DNA of 64,000 nt from Porticoccus sp041395745 (GCA_041395745.1 JAWKZV010000002.1:1-64000); one strand, 5' to 3'; numbered from the stretch's first letter, positions 7,572 through 16,595 are shown. Numbers and translations: made by a program. Notes: generated by a model from the letters alone, not told the origin.

Positions 7572-8186
7572 ATGGACGGTAGTGGTTTGCCAGCTTGGCA
7601 GTGTGTGCTGGATTACTGGTTTGGATCGGCTATGGACGATGGGGTCTGTGCACAACAGCACTCGTCATTGTGGTGGGGGAAGGCCCCGGAGACCGATGCG
7701 GATATCCGCCAGCGCTTCGAAGTTCTGCTACAAGTGCTGGTGAATGGTGGCAACCGCTACTGGCTGCAGTTTCCCGAGAGCCGCCTGGCGGCCATCATCG
7801 TGCTGGATCAGTTCTCCCGCAATATCTATCGCGACACGCCCACCTCCTTTGCTGCCGACCGGCTGGCGCTGAACTGGAGTCTGTCGGGAATCAGTGCCGG
7901 GCTGGATATGCAGTTGCGTCCCATCCAGCGGGTGTTTTTCTACCTGCCCCTGGAACACGCGGAAGATCCGGCGGTACAGCAGCGCAGCGTCAGCCTGTTC
8001 AGCCAGTTGCTGGGACTGGTGCCGGAAGGACAGCGTGACTTGTTTTCCGGATTCCTGGATTTTGCCGAGCGCCATGCGGCTGTGATTGAACAGTTTGGCC
8101 GCTTTCCCCACCGCAATGAGATCCTCGGGCGAGAGTCCACCGCTGCGGAGCTGGAATACCTGGCGCAACCCGGCAGCGGATTCTAG
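7572..8186 (+). CDS. DUF924 family protein
   Basis: The 204-residue protein belongs to DUF924 (TPR-like helical) proteins of unknown function. Visible family hallmarks are VLDYWFG near the N-terminus, WWGK, the segment IIVLDQFSRNIYRDTPTSFAAD... up to the active-site-like region (DQFSRNIYR), and the C-terminal HAAVIEQFGRFPHRNEILGR, where the FGRFPHRN motif is strongest. An upstream in-frame ATG at 7551 exists, but the ATG at 7572 has GGAGGAG at ideal spacing and is chosen. The gene is convergent with the slipin remnant, 3 bp apart. Confidence 0.88.
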   Translation: MDGSGLPAWQCVLDYWFGSAMDDGVCAQQHSSLWWGKAPETDADIRQRFEVLLQVLVNGGNRYWLQFPESRLAAIIVLDQFSRNIYRDTPTSFAADRLALNWSLSGISAGLDMQLRPIQRVFFYLPLEHAEDPAVQQRSVSLFSQLLGLVPEGQRDLFSGFLDFAERHAAVIEQFGRFPHRNEILGRESTAAELEYLAQPGSGF

Positions 8187-8188
8187 TT

Positions 8189-8560
8189 CTACTCGGCTTC
8201 TTTCTTCGCCAAGCCCCGCAGGATGTCCAGGGGTAGTGGGAAGACGTTGGTGGAGCTCTCCTCTCCGGGGATTTCCGTCAGCGTTTGTAAATAACGCAAC
8301 TGGATGGCCTGGGGTTGCTCCGCCAGTTTTTTGGCGGCGCTGAGCAACTGTTCCGCCGCCTCGAATTCCCCTGCCGTGTGAATGACCTTGGCGCGGCGCA
8401 CCCGCTCCGCCTCTGCCTGTTTGGCGATGGCGCGGATCATGCTCTCGTCCAGGTCCACATGCTTGATTTCCACGTTGGAAACCTTGATGCCCCAAGCATT
8501 GGTCTGAAGGTCGAGCACTTCCTGGATGTCGTCATCTTTGCGTTCGACTCCATGCTCTTG
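8189..8560 (-). pseudogene. slipin/SPFH-domain remnant, 5' truncated
   Basis: The frame encodes only the C-terminal part of a slipin (stomatin-like, band 7) protein: DDIQEVLDLQTNAWGIKV, the helix with QAEAERVRRAKVIH, AIQLRYLQTL and VFPLPLDILRG. Full slipins have about 250 residues; here roughly the first 140, including the membrane hairpin and most of the SPFH domain, are missing. The same frame runs upstream without a stop to the hemJ stop codon (8609-8611) through sequence with no family similarity, so the 5' part was deleted rather than mutated. The usual partner, an NfeD-type protease, is absent. A 109-codon frame could start at an internal ATG (8518), but a functional product is unlikely. 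Confidence 0.75.
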
Positions 8561-8608
8561 AGTATTGGCAGCACCCGTTTTCGTGCCTTTTGCTGTGTCA
8601 GACGACGC

Positions 8609-9064
8609 TCAGAATGGTTTGACCACCACCATGATGACGATGCCGATCAACATCAATACCGGCACTTCGTTGAACCAGCGGTAAAAAACGTGGCTACGGG
8701 TATTTTTGTCGTCGCGGAACTGCTTGAGGAAAAACAGGCAGGCGTGGTGATAGATGATCAGCAGGATCACCAGGGTGATTTTGACATGGAACCAGGCTGC
8801 GTGGAGGAAATAGTCCGGGTACAGGCTGACCAGGGCGATACCGAGTACCACGGTGGCGATCATCGACGGGTTGGCAATGCCGCGGTAGAGCTTGCGCTCC
8901 ATGATTTTGAATCGTTCGTTGCTGATCTGGTCCTCGGACATGGCGTGGTAGACGAACAGCCGGGGCAGGTAGAACAGGGCGGCGAACCAGCACACCACGG
9001 CAATGATGTGGAAGGCAGTGATCCAGCTCTGGCTGTTGATCATAAACTCCTTGATGGCACTCAT
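8609..9064 (-). CDS. hemJ: protoporphyrinogen IX oxidase HemJ
   Basis: HemJ (UPF0093) oxidises protoporphyrinogen IX to protoporphyrin IX in the inner membrane of many bacteria lacking HemG or HemY. The 151-residue product has four predicted membrane helices and the conserved features of the family: the first-helix WITAFHIIAVVCWFA with its His, LYLPRLFVYH, ERKLYRGIANPSM, and YHHACLFFLK with the paired His. An open frame continues upstream, but the ATG at 9064 sits right before the conserved start and follows AAGGT. It is 10 bp downstream of the CLC gene on the same strand, so the two are probably co-transcribed. Confidence 0.93.
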   Translation of the reverse strand: MSAIKEFMINSQSWITAFHIIAVVCWFAALFYLPRLFVYHAMSEDQISNERFKIMERKLYRGIANPSMIATVVLGIALVSLYPDYFLHAAWFHVKITLVILLIIYHHACLFFLKQFRDDKNTRSHVFYRWFNEVPVLMLIGIVIMVVVKPF

Positions 9065-9074
9065 GTTGCGGACC

Positions 9075-10817
9075 TTATTGGTAGAAGTTGTCGATGTCCT
9101 GGCGGGTGATGATGCCCGCCACCTCACTCATCAGCGGAGCGGCGGGGCGGCCGATATAAACGGCCTGAGCATTATTCTGCTGCATGGTGAGCAGGGCTTC
9201 CTGAAGGGTGGCGCGGTCGTGCACCGGGAACAGTCGCCAGCGTTCGCCCGGGATTTCCCGAAGGTCGACGTCTTCCAGCTCGGCGGTTGTCGCGGCCAGC
9301 TCTTCCAGATGGCGTGCCAGGTCGGCGGGGCGAAGGATGTACTTGGGTTCGCCCACGTCTTCGATCACGATCCAATCCGGTTTTTCCGCCAGTAGTATCC
9401 GAGCTTTCTCGAGGGTTATCAGGCGGGAGTGGTGCATGAAATTGCGGCGCATCAGACTGGTGACGCCGGCGCGGCTGAGCAACTGGAACAGTGGTGAGTC
9501 ATAGCCGCGCAGATCCCGATCGATGGAAAAGATACCCGGCAACTTGGTGAGCATGCGACAGGTGATGTTGGCGATAACGATAACCAGCATGCTCGGCAGC
9601 AGGATGTTCGGATTGTAGGTCAGCTCAAGTACAGCGATCAGTGCCGCCAGCGGAGCGTTGAGCACGGCGCTCATCATCGCGCCCATGCCCATCATGGCAT
9701 AAAAGCCAGGCGACCCCGCCTGACCCGGTTGCAGCAGGCTGCCGATAATGCCGAGAGCGCCGCCGAGACAGGCTCCGATGACGAAGTTAGGGCCGATGAT
9801 GCCGCCGGGCATTCCCAGCCCGATGGAAATGCTCGATACCAGAATTTTTGCTGCGGCAATGGCGAGCAGCAGTCCCAGCGCCAGCTCGCCGGTGAGGGCC
9901 TGTTCAACCGTGTCGTACCCGACGCCCTGTATCTGCGGCAGGACAATGGCGATCGCGCCGCAGAGCAATCCGGCAAACAGGAAACGCAACAGCAGCGGGT
10001 AGCGGGTAAAGCGTCCACTGGCGCGATAGACCAGCAACATTCCGGCGGATGCCAGGCCGATCGCCAGACCGCATACCAACAGGTAAGGCAGTTCCCACAG
10101 GCTGGCCATGTCGATAAGGGGAATGGTAAAGGCGGGTTGTGCGCCAAAGACAATGCGGGACAGAACCCCGCCGGCCACGGCGGCCAGGATAACCGGAATA
10201 AAGCCGGTGATGGTGTACTCCATCAGCACCACTTCCATGGCAAAGATCACCCCGGCCAGGGGGGTGTTGAAGGAGGCGGCGATCGCCGCAGCGACACCGC
10301 AGCCTGTCAGGGTGCGCAGGCTGTTGTTGGGCAGCCGCATCCATTGGCCCAGCAGGCTGGAACTGGTAGCCCCCAGGTGGATGGCCGGACCTTCCCGCCC
10401 CACTGAGTTGCCGCTCATCAGCAACAGCGCGGTGCCGACAAACTGCAGCAGGCCGTTGGCGGCGGGTAGTTGGGCCTGATGGTGCTGCATGCGGTCGAGC
10501 ACGTGGCCTACGCCTACCGAGCGCTGTTCGGGTTTGCAGCGATGGACGATCAGCCCCACCACCAGGGCGCCCAGCACGGGCAACAGGAAGCGGGTTTCGG
10601 GGCCGAGCGCTTCGAAGGATTCACTGCCGTCCGGCAGCAGTAGCGTCAGAGGCAGTTCAAAGGAAAGCCGGAAGGCGATGGCGATGAGCCCGGTGATCAA
10701 GCCGCTGATGCAGCCGAGGATGGCCAGTTGCGGCAGGGCGTCCGCGTGGGCCAGTCTGGCGCGAAATTGGTCGAGCTGACGCGCCAACCAATTTTGTTGT
10801 TGCTTCTCAAAGGCCAT
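9075..10817 (-). CDS. CLC-family chloride channel/transporter with CBS pair
   Basis: The 580-residue protein has the CLC membrane domain (about 30-430) and a C-terminal cytoplasmic region with CBS domains (about 440-575). The gating glutamate is present in GREGP (E142). The residue equivalent to the internal proton glutamate of E. coli ClcA (E203) is Val196: the segment reads FAMEVV where ClcA has FIIEEM. The selectivity GSGIP is replaced by VGVGHV (101-106). Loss of the internal glutamate is a known mark of CLC channels as against H+/Cl- antiporters. An upstream ATG at 10946 overlaps argC; the ATG at 10817 fits the family start. It lies upstream of hemJ in one probable operon and is divergent from argC. 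Confidence 0.9.
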   Translation of the reverse strand: MAFEKQQQNWLARQLDQFRARLAHADALPQLAILGCISGLITGLIAIAFRLSFELPLTLLLPDGSESFEALGPETRFLLPVLGALVVGLIVHRCKPEQRSVGVGHVLDRMQHHQAQLPAANGLLQFVGTALLLMSGNSVGREGPAIHLGATSSSLLGQWMRLPNNSLRTLTGCGVAAAIAASFNTPLAGVIFAMEVVLMEYTITGFIPVILAAVAGGVLSRIVFGAQPAFTIPLIDMASLWELPYLLVCGLAIGLASAGMLLVYRASGRFTRYPLLLRFLFAGLLCGAIAIVLPQIQGVGYDTVEQALTGELALGLLLAIAAAKILVSSISIGLGMPGGIIGPNFVIGACLGGALGIIGSLLQPGQAGSPGFYAMMGMGAMMSAVLNAPLAALIAVLELTYNPNILLPSMLVIVIANITCRMLTKLPGIFSIDRDLRGYDSPLFQLLSRAGVTSLMRRNFMHHSRLITLEKARILLAEKPDWIVIEDVGEPKYILRPADLARHLEELAATTAELEDVDLREIPGERWRLFPVHDRATLQEALLTMQQNNAQAVYIGRPAAPLMSEVAGIITRQDIDNFYQ

Positions 10818-10917
10818 ACGGGCTTCCCGGATTGCATGAGAACAGGGACCCTTTCCTGCCCTGATGATTGGGGTATTATAAGCAGCTTCCCAAACCCATG
10901 ACAGGAACAACCGCATC

Positions 10918-11949
10918 GTGATCAAAGCAGGTATCGTCGGTGGCACTGGCTACACCGGTGTCGAATTACTGAGACTGTTGGCCATCCATCCGGATGTGCG
11001 CGTGACGGCCATTACCTCCCGCGGCGAGGCAGGTCGTCCCGTTGCGGATCTGTTTCCTAACCTGCGCGGCCATTACGACCTCTGTTTCACCGATCCGGCG
11101 GCCGGGGATCTCGACGATTGCGATGTGGTGTTTTTCGCCACGCCCCATGGTGTCGCCCAGAGCACAGTGCCCGGTCTGCTGGACAAGGGTATCAAGGTGA
11201 TCGACCTCTCTGCGGATTTCCGCATCCGCGATGTGGCCCTGTGGGAAAAATGGTACAACCAGCCCCACGCCTGCCCGCAGCTGGTGGGTGAGGCGGTTTA
11301 CGGCCTGCCGGAGGTAAATCGCGACAAGATTCGCCAGGCGCGGCTGATTGCCTGCCCCGGCTGCTATCCCACCAGCGTGCAGCTGGGTTTCCTGCCGCTG
11401 CTGGAGCAGGGGTTGGTCAATGCCGATGACCTGATTGCCAATTCTGCTTCCGGCACCAGTGGTGCGGGGCGTGGAGCCAGCGTTGGAACATTGCTGGCGG
11501 AAGCCAGTGACAGCTTTAAGGCTTACGGTGTGGCCGGTCATCGCCACCTGCCGGAAATCCAACAGGGGTTGGAAGATATTGCCGGTGCATCTGTGGGGCT
11601 GACTTTTGTGCCACACCTGCTGCCGATGATCCGCGGTATTCACTCCACTCTTTATGCCACGCTGAACAGGACTGATGTGGACTTGCAGGCGCTGTATGAA
11701 GAGCGTTTCCGGACTGAGCCTTTTGTGGATGTGATGCCGGCAGGAAGTCATCCGGAGACCCGGACTGTACGCGGTTCCAATACCTGCCGAATCAGCGTGT
11801 TCCGCCCCCAGGGTGGTGACAAGGTGGTGGTGCTGGTGGTCGAAGATAACCTGGTGAAGGGCGCCTCGGGACAGGCCGTCCAGAACATGAACATCCTGTT
11901 TGGCCTGCCGGAAGATGCGGGACTGAAGGCTCCGGCGCTGCTGCCCTGA
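10918..11949 (+). CDS. argC: N-acetyl-gamma-glutamyl-phosphate reductase
   Basis: ArgC reduces N-acetylglutamyl phosphate to the semialdehyde with NADPH in arginine synthesis. The 343 residues match the long-type family. Seen are the Rossmann motif GGTGYTG (8-14), the catalytic Cys149 in PGCYPTS, the SGTSGAGR loop and the substrate His in HRHLPEI. The start is GTG. The stop overlaps the ATG of the next gene (TGATG), so argC and the anchored coiled-coil gene are translationally coupled. The order argC, coiled-coil protein, bactofilin, erpA also occurs in Pseudomonas, as I recall. Confidence 0.97.
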   Translation: MIKAGIVGGTGYTGVELLRLLAIHPDVRVTAITSRGEAGRPVADLFPNLRGHYDLCFTDPAAGDLDDCDVVFFATPHGVAQSTVPGLLDKGIKVIDLSADFRIRDVALWEKWYNQPHACPQLVGEAVYGLPEVNRDKIRQARLIACPGCYPTSVQLGFLPLLEQGLVNADDLIANSASGTSGAGRGASVGTLLAEASDSFKAYGVAGHRHLPEIQQGLEDIAGASVGLTFVPHLLPMIRGIHSTLYATLNRTDVDLQALYEERFRTEPFVDVMPAGSHPETRTVRGSNTCRISVFRPQGGDKVVVLVVEDNLVKGASGQAVQNMNILFGLPEDAGLKAPALLP

Positions 11950-12665
11950 TGCCGGGCCCCTCGGAGCAGCTGATTGTCAGTCTTCACCGCCCGTGGCGAC
12001 GACGCCTGGTGATCTTTCTCTGGCTGGTGGTGGTTGCCATTGGTTTCGCCGCAGGCGTGTTTGTCGGTGGTCGATTTTTTGATCAGACCGTGGTGGACAG
12101 CCGTCGGATGGCATCTGATCTTGAGAGCATGCGAGATTATGAAAAAGTCCTGCGCCAACAGTTGACCAATGCGGAGTTGGCGTCCCAGGTGGATAGAGCT
12201 TCGCTGGAAAATGTACGCAAGCTGGTTACTTCCCTGCAATTGCAGTTGGCCACCAACGAAGAAGAGCTGCGCCTCTTTCGCAATCTTCTTCAGGATGCTG
12301 ATAACGAGTCGGGGTTGCAGATTGGTGAATTGATGCTGAAGGATTCGCCGGATCGCGGTGGTACCGACTACCGGCTGATCATCCAGCAGAAAGCCAGTAA
12401 TCAGAAAAGCGTCAAGATTAATATCAAGGTCGAGCTTGAAGGGTACCGCAAGGGTATCAAGGAAACGCTTGGGCTCGACCAGTTGGACGAGCAAGTGGAA
12501 AGTTCGCCCATTGCGGTGAAACTCAAGTATTTCCACATGATTGAGGGGACGTTGAACTTGCCCGAGGGATTTGAGCCCCGGGCGCTGCGGGTCAGTGTCT
12601 GGAAGGCCAGTGCCAGCGCCCATCCGGTGGAGCGGCGCTTCGATTGGCACGTAGATGAGGCGTAG
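11949..12665 (+). CDS. membrane-anchored coiled-coil protein (DUF6776-like)
   Basis: The 238-residue protein has a short cytoplasmic N-terminus, one membrane helix (about 19-39) and then a heptad-rich coiled coil (about 55-115, LESMRDYEKVLRQQL and following), ending in a globular beta-rich part of about 110 residues. This is the architecture of a conserved gammaproteobacterial family of unknown function found next to argC and bactofilin genes. It overlaps argC by one base and its 3' end overlaps the long-frame start of the bactofilin. A periplasmic scaffold role together with bactofilin is conceivable but inferred only from position. Confidence 0.7.
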   Translation: MPGPSEQLIVSLHRPWRRRLVIFLWLVVVAIGFAAGVFVGGRFFDQTVVDSRRMASDLESMRDYEKVLRQQLTNAELASQVDRASLENVRKLVTSLQLQLATNEEELRLFRNLLQDADNESGLQIGELMLKDSPDRGGTDYRLIIQQKASNQKSVKINIKVELEGYRKGIKETLGLDQLDEQVESSPIAVKLKYFHMIEGTLNLPEGFEPRALRVSVWKASASAHPVERRFDWHVDEA

Positions 12666-12675
12666 AGGGGGAGAC

Positions 12676-13125
12676 ATGCGCAGAAAAATCAATAACAGCC
12701 AATTCGCTGCCGGCAGCACCACACTGGTAGCCAGTGGTACCCACATCATGGGGGATGTACATTTTGCTGGCAATCTCGAGGTTGAAGGACAAATTACCGG
12801 CAATATCGTGGCGGAAGAGGGCGCCGATGCGCGGGTGAGAATTCTCCCCAAGGGCAAGGTTGTCGGGGATGTCAATGTGCCGGTGGTGGTCATCAATGGC
12901 CGTATTGAAGGCAATATCTACTCTTCTCATCAGGTGGAACTGGCGACCAATGCCGTCGTGGAGGGTGATTTGCACTACGCCCTGATCGAAATTGAGAAGG
13001 GTGCCCAGGTCAATGGCAGTTTTGTGCACCGCTCGCAGGAGGAAGCTCAGAGTCAGAGCCAGTCTGAAACGATCCAGACAATGGAAAATTTCGATGAATC
13101 TGGCATGCAGGGCCAAGGTTCGTGA
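12676..13125 (+). CDS. bactofilin (DUF583)
   Basis: Bactofilins are polymerising beta-helix proteins that act as cytoskeletal scaffolds at the membrane. The 149-residue protein shows the central domain of short repeats rich in Gly and Val (IMGDVHFAGNLEVEGQITGN, then VVGDVNV, RIEGNIYS, VEGDLHY, VNGSF) between variable N- and C-terminal tails; the tail is rich in Gln, Ser and Glu. An in-frame ATG at 12655 overlaps the preceding gene; the ATG at 12676, preceded by GGGGGAG, is chosen. It probably belongs to the argC transcription unit. Confidence 0.9.
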   Translation: MRRKINNSQFAAGSTTLVASGTHIMGDVHFAGNLEVEGQITGNIVAEEGADARVRILPKGKVVGDVNVPVVVINGRIEGNIYSSHQVELATNAVVEGDLHYALIEIEKGAQVNGSFVHRSQEEAQSQSQSETIQTMENFDESGMQGQGS

Positions 13126-13192
13126 TAGAATACCTGACTGGAATGCTTGGGTATTGATTTGAAGCGTTCCATAAGTTCATTCAGGAGTATCC

Positions 13193-13546
13193 ATGTCAGG
13201 TATCGCAACATTTACACCCATGCCGCTGTACGTTACCGATTCGGCAGTGGCCAAGGTCAAAAGTCTGGTGGAGGAAGAGGGTAATCCCGATCTGAAGCTC
13301 AGGGTTTTTGTTACCGGTGGCGGGTGTTCCGGGTTTCAGTACGGTTTCAGCTTTGATGAAGCGGTGGCCGAAGATGATACCCTGGTCGAGAAAGACGGCA
13401 TTGCCGTGCTGGTCGATCCTCTCAGTATTCAGTATCTCAGTGGCTCCACAGTAGATTATGAGGAGGGGTTGCAGGGTTCCCGTTTCAAAATTTCTAACCC
13501 GAATGCCGCAACAACCTGTGGCTGTGGGTCTTCCTTCTCCGTGTAA
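13193..13546 (+). CDS. erpA: iron-sulfur cluster insertion protein ErpA
   Basis: ErpA is an A-type carrier delivering [Fe-S] clusters to client proteins, notably of the isoprenoid pathway. The 117 residues match the family, with three ligand cysteines: Cys45 in GGGCSGFQY and Cys109 and Cys111 in TCGCGSSF. FDEAVAEDDT and SIQYLSGSTVDY are typical of ErpA rather than IscA. CAGGAG precedes the ATG. The next gene starts 6 bp after the stop. Confidence 0.95.
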   Translation: MSGIATFTPMPLYVTDSAVAKVKSLVEEEGNPDLKLRVFVTGGGCSGFQYGFSFDEAVAEDDTLVEKDGIAVLVDPLSIQYLSGSTVDYEEGLQGSRFKISNPNAATTCGCGSSFSV

Positions 13547-13552
13547 TTCCTC

Positions 13553-14020
13553 ATGTGGTATCGCTGGCTGCTACTGATCCTCCTCTGTGGGGCAGCCGTT
13601 GCCGGAGCCGCTGAGCAGGGCTCTCGCAATGGTCTCATCGAGGCAGAACGACAGGATATTCAAGGCTACCTGGCCCGTATCGAGCAAAATAATCCGGAAG
13701 AAGTTGAGGCGGTGCTAAAGCGCGCCGAACAGTTCTACCTGAGTCAGGGGATGCGTCAGGACTTCTCGCCAGTGGTGTTTGTTCTGCACGGTCCGGAAGT
13801 GGCGATCTTCTTCAAGGAAAATTACCTGCGCTATCGTCCCATCGTCGATCTGGCAGCAAAACTGTCTGCGTTCCGGGTGGTGGATATCAAGGTCTGTGAT
13901 ACCCAGTCTCATGGCCTGGGTATGGATATGAAAACCCTGTTGCCTTTTGTCGGCACCGTGCCGCTCGGCCCAGTAGAGGAGCGCAGGCTCATCGAGACAG
14001 AAAAATATCTATATTTCTGA
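13553..14020 (+). CDS. exported DsrE-like protein
   Basis: The 155-residue protein begins with a signal peptide (hydrophobic 4-19, likely cleavage after AGA). The mature part shows a DsrE/DsrF-like alpha/beta core: VVFVLHGPEVAIFFKENY, then a helix and FRVVDIKVCDT with a single cysteine at the place where DsrE relatives have a conserved Cys, ending in LPFVGTVPLGPVEE. Periplasmic DsrE-like proteins are common but of unknown function; a role in sulfur trafficking is only inferred. It follows erpA closely and is convergent with anmK (1 bp gap). Confidence 0.7.
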   Translation: MWYRWLLLILLCGAAVAGAAEQGSRNGLIEAERQDIQGYLARIEQNNPEEVEAVLKRAEQFYLSQGMRQDFSPVVFVLHGPEVAIFFKENYLRYRPIVDLAAKLSAFRVVDIKVCDTQSHGLGMDMKTLLPFVGTVPLGPVEERRLIETEKYLYF

Positions 14021-14021
14021 T

Positions 14022-15149
14022 TCAGGCCGGATAGATGGCGCCGAGAATGGCGGCATTGCGGGCGCCGGTCACGGCAGGTGAGTTGCCCGGCTTGCCCATC
14101 AGTGTCTGCCGGGCCAGCCAGGCAAAAGCCACTGCTTCCACCCAGTCTGCCGGGATACCCAGTTTGTCAGTTGTTGCCACTGTGGCTGGGCTGAGCAGCT
14201 CGCTGATTCTTTCCAGAAGTGCTTGATTGCGGGCGCCGCCTCCGCATAGATAAATTTCTTCCACCGCATGGCCGTGGCTGCAAACTGCCTGGCTGATGGT
14301 TCTCGCCGTAAATTCCAGCAGGGTTGCCTGCACATTTTCTGGTGACGGCGTCTCATCGAAAGCCCGGAGTTGATTGTCCAGCCAGTCGATATTGAACAGT
14401 TCCCTGCCGGTACTTTTGGGTGCCGGTTGAGTCAGGAAGGGGGTGTCCATCAGTCTGGCCAGTAGCGGTTCGATCAATTTTCCCTGCCGGCTCCATGAGC
14501 CATCCCGGTCGAAGGGCTGTCCGAGGTGCCGCTGGGTCCAGCTGTCCAGCAATCCGTTTCCCGGGCCGGTGTCATAGCCGACCAGGGGATGGCACGGATC
14601 GCTCCGTAACAGGGTGATATTGGCTATGCCGCCAATGTTGACGATCGCACGATTCCGGTGGCCGGCGGTTTGAAACACGGCCTGATGAAAGGCGGGTACC
14701 AGTGGGGCCCCCTGGCCACCCAGGGCGATGTCGCGACGGCGAAAATCCGCCACGGTGGTAATGCCGGTATGCTGAGCAATAGTATTGGGATCGCCAACCT
14801 GTAGGGTGAAAGCGTGGCAGTCCTGCTTGCCTAGGGGGTGGTGTCGGATGGTCTGGCCGTGGCTGCCGACGGCCTTGACTGTTGCTGCTGCCACTCCCTG
14901 CGCTAGCAATAACTGGTTTACCGTTTCGGCAAAGCGCAGCCCCAGTTCCCGGTCCAGTTGTCCCAGCCGTTGTATTTCGTTATCTCCCGGCTGTGCCAGT
15001 GCGTGAATTTCATGACGCAGGTCGGAGATGTCACTGCTGTGTGAGGCGATGAGACTGCACTGGCCGTTGCTGAAGTCGACCAGTGCAGCATCAATAGAGT
15101 CTGCACTGGTGCCCGACATGAGGCCTATATAGAGTTCGGCGTCGGGCAT
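14022..15149 (-). CDS. anmK: anhydro-N-acetylmuramic acid kinase
   Basis: AnmK phosphorylates and opens 1,6-anhydro-MurNAc in peptidoglycan recycling. The 375 residues match the family. Seen are the ATP-binding GLMSGTSADSID (9-20), GSHGQTIRHHP, GDPNTIAQHTGITTVADFRRRD with its catalytic Asp, NIGGIANIT and DTGPGN. It lies 6 bp downstream of the M23 peptidase gene on the same strand, pairing a murein hydrolase with a murein recycling kinase in one transcription unit. Confidence 0.96.
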   Translation of the reverse strand: MPDAELYIGLMSGTSADSIDAALVDFSNGQCSLIASHSSDISDLRHEIHALAQPGDNEIQRLGQLDRELGLRFAETVNQLLLAQGVAAATVKAVGSHGQTIRHHPLGKQDCHAFTLQVGDPNTIAQHTGITTVADFRRRDIALGGQGAPLVPAFHQAVFQTAGHRNRAIVNIGGIANITLLRSDPCHPLVGYDTGPGNGLLDSWTQRHLGQPFDRDGSWSRQGKLIEPLLARLMDTPFLTQPAPKSTGRELFNIDWLDNQLRAFDETPSPENVQATLLEFTARTISQAVCSHGHAVEEIYLCGGGARNQALLERISELLSPATVATTDKLGIPADWVEAVAFAWLARQTLMGKPGNSPAVTGARNAAILGAIYPA

Positions 15150-15155
15150 TGTGCG

Positions 15156-16595
15156 TTATTGTGTGGCGCGCTGTTGTGACTCTTTTTCGGTCAACATGGC
15201 CAGCTGGGTGGACTTCTGGAGCAATTGCAGTTTATCCATCAGTGCCGCGGTGGCGGTGCTGAAGGATGCACGTTCGGCGTCTTCAATGGGCAGCGCCTTC
15301 GGAAGAGCCACTGTGCGCGGATTCTGGTGGACGCCGTTGACCAGGAATTCGTAGTGAAGGTGCGGGCCTGTGGCGTAACCGGTGGATCCCACAGTGCCGA
15401 CGACTTGGCGCTGGCGAACGTTCTGGCCGGTTTTAACCGAGCGTTTGTTCAGGTGCAGGTATTTTGTTGTGTAGCGCTGGCCGTGCTGGACAAACACATA
15501 GTTGCCGTTTGCTTTGCTGTAGCCAGAGGCGATCACTTTGCCATCGCCGGCTGCATAAACAGGTGTGCCAGTGGCTGCAGCGTAGTCGATGCCGCGATGC
15601 GGACGCACGGTCTTGAACACCGGGTGCAGGCGTCTCATGTCGAAGTTTGAGCTGACCCGGGTAAAGTCGAGAGGGGCGCGTAGAAAGGCTTTGCGCATGC
15701 TCAGGCCTTCCGGGGTGTAATAGTTGGCGTTGCCGTCAGTGTCCACATAGCGCACAGCCCTGAACGTGCGACCCTGGTTGGTGAATTCGGCTGCCAGGAC
15801 GTTGCCTGTGCCGATCTTTTCGCCGTCTAGGAATTTTTCTTCATAGAGAAGGGCAAAGTGGTCGCCTTTGCGGATGTCGAGGGCGAAGTCCACGTCCCAT
15901 GCGAAGATATTGGCAACTTCCATGATGAGACCGTGGGGCAACTGGGCGCGCTCGCCGGCGAGGAACAGAGAGTCTTCGATGACGGACTCGCGGAAGGCGG
16001 TTGTCACCTCCGGTTCGCGAACTACGTGCTCGGCAATGTAGGCCGCGTCATGGTCTTGCGGTGCGGCCTTGTAGATATAGCTTTCCAGTCTGGATTTGAT
16101 GTACTTCACTTGGGTAAGGGCGCCATCCTCGGAAAAGGCGAAACGCAGCTCTTCCCCGGGTTTCATGGCTGTCAGCGGCTTGCTCAGTGGCGAGGCGGTC
16201 ATCAGGCGATGAACGTCAGCGGCACCGAGCAGAACGCGTTGGAAAATGGTGGTGAGATTGTCGCCGTTACGAACAATCTGCTTGGACCAGCGCAGACTCT
16301 CTACAGGCTCGCTAGCGACCTGGGCTGTGTCTCCTTGCTCCTGGAGTTGCGCTTCATCAGCCGCTTCACCTCCTGAAGCAAGGTTTTCTGATTGTTCGGG
16401 AAGTTGGATGGCAACTTCTACTGCTTGCTCCTGCTCCCGAAGCACTTCGTCGCCGGAGAAAATAACGGTACCAAGAGTGATGGTTGTTGCTACTCCAACT
16501 ACCAGAGCTGAGAGAGTGGCAGTGCGGTTGGTGAGAAGCCGTTGCCAAAAGGGAGCGTTGTCGTACGCTGCTTTTTTGAAGCTTGCCTGACTCAT
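15156..16595 (-). CDS. M23 family murein endopeptidase (MepM-like)
   Basis: The 479-residue protein has an N-terminal membrane anchor (about 27-49), an acidic linker, a LysM/OapA-like middle region (about 105-170, NGDNLTTIFQRVLL) and a C-terminal M23 metallopeptidase domain. Zinc ligands are visible in HRGIDYAA (His and Asp) and in the HLHYEF motif. Such periplasmic enzymes cut D-Ala-mDAP crosslinks and allow cell-wall growth. The gene forms a unit with anmK and is divergent from tyrS. The same pairing is seen in Pseudomonas, from memory. Confidence 0.92.
   Translation of the reverse strand: MSQASFKKAAYDNAPFWQRLLTNRTATLSALVVGVATTITLGTVIFSGDEVLREQEQAVEVAIQLPEQSENLASGGEAADEAQLQEQGDTAQVASEPVESLRWSKQIVRNGDNLTTIFQRVLLGAADVHRLMTASPLSKPLTAMKPGEELRFAFSEDGALTQVKYIKSRLESYIYKAAPQDHDAAYIAEHVVREPEVTTAFRESVIEDSLFLAGERAQLPHGLIMEVANIFAWDVDFALDIRKGDHFALLYEEKFLDGEKIGTGNVLAAEFTNQGRTFRAVRYVDTDGNANYYTPEGLSMRKAFLRAPLDFTRVSSNFDMRRLHPVFKTVRPHRGIDYAAATGTPVYAAGDGKVIASGYSKANGNYVFVQHGQRYTTKYLHLNKRSVKTGQNVRQRQVVGTVGSTGYATGPHLHYEFLVNGVHQNPRTVALPKALPIEDAERASFSTATAALMDKLQLLQKSTQLAMLTEKESQQRATQ

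Noticed and set aside
8518..8609. Complete short slipin gene starting at an internal ATG
   Set aside because: The similarity continues upstream of that ATG (DDIQEVLDLQT), so the true start was lost.
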